11,257 nt of DNA from Cyclostephanos tholiformis (Eukaryota; Bacillariophyta; Thalassiosirophyceae; Thalassiosirales; Thalassiosiraceae): NCBI GenBank assembly GCA_036939975.1, contig JALLPB010001088.1, positions 1 through 11,257 of the forward strand. The letters are read 5' to 3'. Below are positions 6,973 through 11,257 of the stretch, piece by piece. The translations under genes and the position numbers were made by a program. The notes beneath the pieces are model-generated. The model had not been told where the DNA came from and made no database searches. It worked only from the letters and a program-made list of their open reading frames with translations. The stretch's first letter is position 1. Each line of letters opens with the position of its first letter.

Positions 6973-8343
6973 ACAAAGTCACCCGCCCAACCTGAAAAGC
7001 AGGGGTTAGCACTCCAAGACATAGTCCGGCCTTGTCAAAGTAGGCATTGATAATCTCCCCCGGAACTCCCAGTGACCAATCCCCCACTTCTTAATGTACA
7101 CTTGGAACCAGACACCACTTGTGGCATTCGATAACCCCCTCCCAAACACAGAATCCACTGTCACCAACCACAACCTTCCCCTTCCCATGAATCGGCTTCA
7201 TCATCTCCAGCATCATTGCCATTGTCTTTCCCATTCCCGCCGGGAACTCCACTGTGAATGCCCACGAGCCATCACCTTTCTTTGGTCAATCCTTCCCCTC
7301 GATGATCTTCACCCACCACATAATTGGCTTGCCATCATCCCTATCAGCAATCGAGTGATACTCATTGCCAAACGGGTGAGGCTATGCACATGAAGCCCAG
7401 ACAAAACTAGCTAAGCCAAGTGCTCATGGACTCATCGAGGATGTTCAGCCACAAATGATGATAATTTTCAGGAATAATGCTGATTGAATGCATCAATCAA
7501 CTCATGGAAACAATCAATGAACCCCTCGCTTTTCACCATCAGCATAGCCACATCGGTTAATCACAGGGCAGCAGTGATCTCCCTGTACCGCATCAATGAC
7601 ATGATTGCATTGAGATGGAAAGGAGCCCCGTCGAACATTGACACTGGTTCCTCCAACCACCACAATTTCCCAGCCACTTGTAAAACTTGCCCAGCATGAG
7701 CTTATTCCCCAAGTGCTTGTTCATTATGAGAATCACCATTTCAACAAACTCTTCTGTGAGCACCATTTGGAACAGCTCCATCTCAGTGTAAGCAATGATA
7801 TGCCCACATACCCTTATCTTTGTCATGTCCCGCTCTTGTCAAGGGCAATGGCACCTTGAATCTGTGCCATATTTTGTCAGGGGGGGGGGGGCATGGCCCT
7901 CATTGAGGGGCGGATCATTGTTGTCATCAACCTCAATGCCCTCCTCCTGCCGAAGTTCTACGATGTGCTTGCCAAGTCCGGGCCCACTTCTGACATTTGG
8001 AATGACATAGTTCAATGCAGTGCGATTGTTCTCAGCATGGTGCAGTGGCCGAGGAGGGGCAACAAGTGGGCACTTGCTTTCAAACAATGTCTCAGGGGCA
8101 ACGTTGATGCAGAAGTTATTTTGACAATGTGGCATTCATCTTCAACGTCCAGCACGGTCATGAGGTAGCAAAACTGCTGCCTCCTTGCAACCAACCGCAT
8201 TGCCTTGCCATGATGATGGTGCCCATCACTTGTGCCCATGCATCGGGGGAGTACTTCTCTCGAATCCGGTCGCCCGGGTAAAAAAAACAGGCAATGGTGG
8301 AGCCAATGGCTCTGATTCCACGAAGCTTTTTCATTGTCACCAT
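6973..8343 (-). pseudogene. Decayed piggyBac-like (DDE_Tnp_1_7) transposase
   Basis: The protein can be followed only by changing frame. N-terminal region: GDRIREKY (8274-8251), CYLMTVLDVEDE, then IVELRQEEGIEVDDNND (about 7965-7914), which matches the acidic leader of diatom piggyBac-like proteins. Next come MELFQMVLTEEFVEMVI and GKFYKWLG (7790-7665), then VSMFDGAPFHLN (about 7641-7609) in another frame. The first catalytic region is LDESMS (7439-7422). A long frame runs HPFGNEYHSIAD to MMKPIHGKGKVV and the second catalytic region DSGFCV (7162-7145), followed by IKKWGIGHW and GEIINAYFDKA. In-frame stops: TGA 7563-7561, TAG 7409-7407, TGA 7288-7286. There are at least five frameshifts, one probably at the G12 run (7880-7891). 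The third Asp and the cysteine-rich C-terminal zinc domain are not seen. TTAA target sites and terminal repeats were not found. Family assignment is from remembered motifs. Confidence 0.75.
7880..7891. repeat. Run of 12 G
   Basis: Twelve consecutive G on the plus strand (C on the coding strand) lie inside the transposase relic, between the acidic leader and the conserved core. The protein-like reading changes frame here, as expected of slippage at a homopolymer or an assembly error. A matching run of 12 C lies at 10422-10433. Confidence 0.8.
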
Positions 8344-9142
8344 TGTCAGTGTGATTTGAGTTCATCACCAAAAAGCTCATATAAAACCTAAGTATTCCTA
8401 CATAAGTTTGGATCCACAACCCAGTTTTGTTCCCGCCAAAAAGCCCCAAAATAGGTGCTTGGAGGTGGTGAACCAACCATTTCCCATGCCACAGCAGATA
8501 AATGTTTGGAGTCACTCCACATGTAGATGCTACCCCTCCCTTCCTTTGGAATGCATGTGTAACACTCCAGCCGAAAATGTATTTTCTACTCATGTAGGAA
8601 TCAAACAAGCCCTGCCTGACCATAACCCCCCCAGGTTAGGCGATGGGTTTCTCCAAAGCTAGAGACCCACCATGGTAAAATCTGCCAATATTCCTGTCTT
8701 GTATATCTCTGTCCAACCCCCTCAGTTCTTCCTCCCCATTGGGGGATCTCTTGTCTGTTGCATGTTCAAGGCATGCATGTATTTATTCCTACGTGCTTGG
8801 TGCCACGGGGTCTGTGTTCTGCTCCTCACCTCTGCTACATTTTTGGTGGTGCAGTTCATCTTACATCTCACTCCCCTCCCATCTTACACAGCTTCCCTCT
8901 CCCGTATGCCATTCAATCATTATTCCGCTATCACCTACTGTCATCACCTACAGCTGACTTCTCTCCCAGCAGCGGCACATCGACCATGTGGGGGCTGCTT
9001 TGGGCACCTAAATGTGACCCATCATGAATAGAGTGAGGTGTGGGGCCCAGGCCTCAGGCGGCCGCCAATCGAGTTAAAATGCAACAACCAACCAAAGCTT
9101 GGTGCCAGCAGTGGGAGGGGGTATTATAGATGAGATGAGTCC
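8344..9142. other. No recognisable gene
   Basis: Frames on both strands overlap without any domain or compositional bias I can support. The minus-strand frame at 8623-8012 partly covers the transposase leader at its end, but its first half is unlike any family I know. One hairpin stands out: TGGGTTTCT (8644-8652) with AGAGACCCA (8661-8669), nine pairs with one wobble and an 8-nt loop. Confidence 0.5.
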
Positions 9143-9463
9143 GTGGTGGAACGTGCAGGGGGGACGTTTTGGTGTCATTTTGGGGCATCAAAGTATGTGA
9201 CAAAAAATGAAGAAAATAAGATCCTTCATTGCATTAGATGGCCACCAGATGACAAAGAACACACGAAAATCAACCAAAAAAATGTGGACAAGATGGAGGA
9301 GGAATGGGGCAGGTTGATTGACAGGGAGGAGACTCAAGGGGAGAGCAAATATGACGATTTGGGGTCAATCGAGTGCCGATGATGATAAAAAACAAAATAG
9401 ATTAAATGAGGATAGTAATTATTTTTTTCTTAGCCAATTTACATAATAGAATAAAATCATTCG
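9143..9463. other. No recognisable gene
   Basis: A plus-strand frame (9143-9382) is rich in Lys, Glu and Asp but has no ATG until near its end, so I do not call it. The last 80 bp are A+T-rich with T8 and A6 runs. Confidence 0.4.
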
Positions 9464-9820
9464 ATGGGGTCCTCGACCAACCCATTGCAAAGAGATTTCC
9501 ATGATGGGGTTGCTATAAGTACAATAGCCATGTTGCTGGACCTCGGATCCACCATGGTGATGTTCTTTCTTGGTTTATGTTCTTGGGTTCATCAAATCCA
9601 GACTATTCTTACATTGCAAATATATGATAGGTACCTTCCTAAAATAGTCAAAAAAATATGGTCGGGCAGAGCTGAAAATACATTTTCATTTGGACTCTTA
9701 GAGACAGCTTCCAAAGGAAGTTGTATCATACTGGAGCTGGGGGAATCCTGTAACATTTTTTACACAGTGTTACTTGTAACTAAGTTACACAAATGTTACT
9801 GCACGAGTGTTACAGGATAG
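9464..9820 (+). CDS. Weak hypothetical ORF (118 aa)
   Basis: An ATG-started frame encodes 118 residues with one hydrophobic stretch (about residues 17-42: VAISTIAMLLDLGSTMVMFF) and no recognised motif. The last 25 codons lie inside the inverted-repeat structure at 9745-9830, which argues that the C-terminal part is not selected as protein. It may be a chance ORF. Confidence 0.2.
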   Translation: MGSSTNPLQRDFHDGVAISTIAMLLDLGSTMVMFFLGLCSWVHQIQTILTLQIYDRYLPKIVKKIWSGRAENTFSFGLLETASKGSCIILELGESCNIFYTVLLVTKLHKCYCTSVTG

Positions 9821-9830
9821 TAAAAAATGT
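9745..9830. repeat. Interleaved inverted repeats with repeated GTTAC core
   Basis: Two perfect 11-bp inverted repeats overlap on the left and are adjacent on the right: ATCCTGTAACA (9745-9755) with TGTTACAGGAT (9808-9818), and ACATTTTTTAC (9753-9763) with GTAAAAAATGT (9820-9830). Because the order is A-B-A'-B', the two stems are either alternatives or would form a pseudoknot-like fold. The enclosed 50 bp hold four GTTAC and one GTAAC, giving small stems such as GTTAC-TT-GTAAC and GTAAC-TAA-GTTAC. This could be a small foldback (MITE-like) element. No flanking target duplication was recognised. Confidence 0.7.
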
Positions 9831-9959
9831 GTGTTATTAGTAAGAAATAAATAATGCTACAATACTTTTAATGAATATTAGTACTCATTGCTCTCATTGC
9901 TTGCCCCTGCCTGCACCTGATGATGTAATATGACAATGATGCCCCCCTCCCCTCGACAC
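9831..9959. other. Short A+T-rich spacer, no feature
   Basis: The stretch contains no ORF of note and leads from the inverted repeats into the GC-richer block. Confidence 0.4.
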
Positions 9960-11075
9960 TTCATCCTTCCTCGTCCATCAGGTGTACGCTGTGCCAGTAA
10001 TCGGCACCGGGCAACATCGTTCATTCATCGCACCCATCGCACGTCACAGTGATGCCCATGGGATAATCGATCGCACCAAGGTACGTCATAATACTTGTTG
10101 GATCCTGCCTATCGAGCAGGTGGACGATGCAAACCAAGCTCATGCAGTGATCGTCTGCGTGCGGGTGCTGGGGTGGGGACTCGGAAGGCATTATCAGCAC
10201 CTTGGTAGACTCGAGGACAAAGCCTACATACCTTGAGGGCATCATTATTCACCCCGTCATCCTCTGCCATCGCGGGGTGGCAGAGGAGGACCATCTATCC
10301 CAAGACTGTGCGCATGACCAATCCAATCACGATAGGTGGGCATTGGAAACATCCGCCTGTAGTGCGTCGATCTCCTCTATGGCATCATCGATGGGCCTAT
10401 TTTTCCCCCCTCTTTCCCTCACCCCCCCCCCCCTCCCCGCCTGCCTACTTTTGTCGCTTGGGACTTTTACCCCCGTCACATCCACCCATCAATGACGACG
10501 CCACCTTCTCCACCCCCTCCCCTGCGTTGGCGGATGACAACGAGGACAACAACATACAATCTTGTCTATGCCAAACGACAGCAATACAACTGGTTGCCTT
10601 GCGCAGCATGTCCCTTGCTTGGTCTGTCGACAGCAATGGCGGCACCTCCGCAAAGTCGTGCTTGCCAATCCTTGTCGGATCAGAGTTGTGCATGCATTGG
10701 TCGATTGCGAGAAGTGTCACCGTCGGGCAGATGGGCGGTGGTGAAGGCGGCCTTGGCGGCATGCACACAATCGTTGACGTCATCATTGCAAATGTCGCCA
10801 TGTACACCCTATCAAGTATCCCCCTTATGGAGGATGGATCGGGATTGTGTGATTCGTCCCGATGCTATCGATGGGTATCGTCGTCATCGTAGTTGGCGGT
10901 GGACGAGGAGGCAAGGGGGAAAGAAGAGGAAGAGAAGGGCAGGAGAAGATGAGCAGGATGATTGTGACGAAGTCGAAGTAGGAGATGATGATGACGTGGA
11001 GGGATCTTCTGGATGGGGTCGTCAAGCAAAGGACCGCCATGGTGGGGTCTTGTCTACCCAAAAAACTAGCTAGTC
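9960..11075. other. GC-richer, stop-poor block with overlapping long frames on both strands
   Basis: Four or more long frames overlap here: plus 10233-10892 (219 codons) and 10492-11073 (193), minus 10807-10445 (120) and 11169-10825 (114). All cannot be genes; the base composition lowers stop frequency. The plus frame ending at 11073 finishes with a basic then acidic tail (KKRKRR, then a run of D and E). The minus frame at 10245-10021 has a protein-like segment (HLLDRQDPTSIMTYLGAIDYPMG), and the one at 10807-10445 has DPTRIGKHDFAEVPPLL, so an old minus-strand coding remnant is possible. I recognise no family and make no gene call. A run of 12 C lies at 10422-10433. Confidence 0.4.
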
Positions 11076-11165
11076 TTTTCAGTAAAAAAATAATACTATC
11101 ATAGTAATCAAGAGAAGTAGAATTCATATTGTGTGAAACATGCCCACTAGTGTCTACTCGAATTT

Positions 11166-11257
11166 CCAAGTTTTTTCAACTTGGCAAAGTACTGCTAACT
11201 TGGAACTTGGCAGCCATGTTTGCGAACTTGGCTGCCAAGTTTGCACTTGGCAGGCGT
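11166..11257. repeat. AACTTGG repeat array with nested inverted repeats, runs off the right edge
   Basis: AACTTGG or ACTTGG starts at 11178, 11198, 11204, 11225 and 11246, so the spacing is close to 20 bp apart from one extra copy. Inverted copies (CCAAGTT) at 11166-11172 and 11235-11241 give two strong hairpins: CCAAGTT/AACTTGG with a 5-nt loop (11166-11184), and the perfect 13-bp stem AACTTGGCAGCCA (11204-11216) with TGGCTGCCAAGTT (11229-11241). The array probably continues beyond the window. Confidence 0.75.

Noticed and set aside
7094..8168. Plus-strand ORFs across the transposase relic (for example 7094-7393, 7893-8168)
   Set aside because: They are antisense shadows of the minus-strand transposase sequence.
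6476..9076. TTAA sites as target duplications of the piggyBac relic
   Set aside because: TTAA occurs near 6476 and 9073, but neither is followed by a terminal inverted repeat, and TTAA is common by chance.
9143..9382. 79-codon plus-strand frame as a gene
   Set aside because: It opens with GTG, has no ATG until near its end, and shows no recognised motif.

Overview
The window looks like a transposon-rich stretch of a unicellular eukaryote nuclear genome, most likely a diatom or a related stramenopile. The inference rests on three things: a Ty3/gypsy reverse transcriptase of the type common in diatom genomes, a decayed piggyBac-like (DDE_Tnp_1_7) transposase with the N-terminal layout seen in diatom copies, and a serine- and asparagine-rich single-pass membrane protein gene without introns. 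There are no prokaryotic operon features.

Layout. Positions 1-328 (minus strand) hold the start of a retrotransposon gag-like reading frame that runs off the left edge, preceded by an overlapping open frame (325-534). Positions 535-2050 hold no recognisable gene but an unusual density of short perfect hairpins. Positions 2052-4495 (minus) are a broken Ty3/gypsy element: gag with at least four frameshifts and two in-frame TGA codons, a zinc knuckle lacking its histidine, no visible protease active site, and a reverse transcriptase with one frameshift that stops just after the YIDD motif. RNase H, integrase and a second LTR are not seen. Positions 4873-6114 (plus) are the only convincing intact gene, encoding a 413-residue protein with one membrane segment near its C terminus, a 5' leader carrying an overlapping uORF, and a palindrome-rich 3' flank. 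Positions about 6973-8343 (minus) are a decayed piggyBac-like transposase that can be followed only by switching frames; a long hairpin sits at its truncated end. The rest, 8344-11257, has no confident gene: one weak 118-residue ORF, a compact inverted-repeat structure at 9745-9830, a GC-rich stop-poor block at about 9960-11075, and an AACTTGG repeat running into the right edge.

The transposon relics do not work together with the host gene. All recognisable ones lie on the minus strand and the host gene lies alone on the plus strand. I see no sign of a new multi-gene system. The points most worth checking are the shared CGA-to-TGA-like decay in two unrelated transposons, the hairpin cluster left of the gypsy relic, and the interleaved inverted repeats at 9745-9830.
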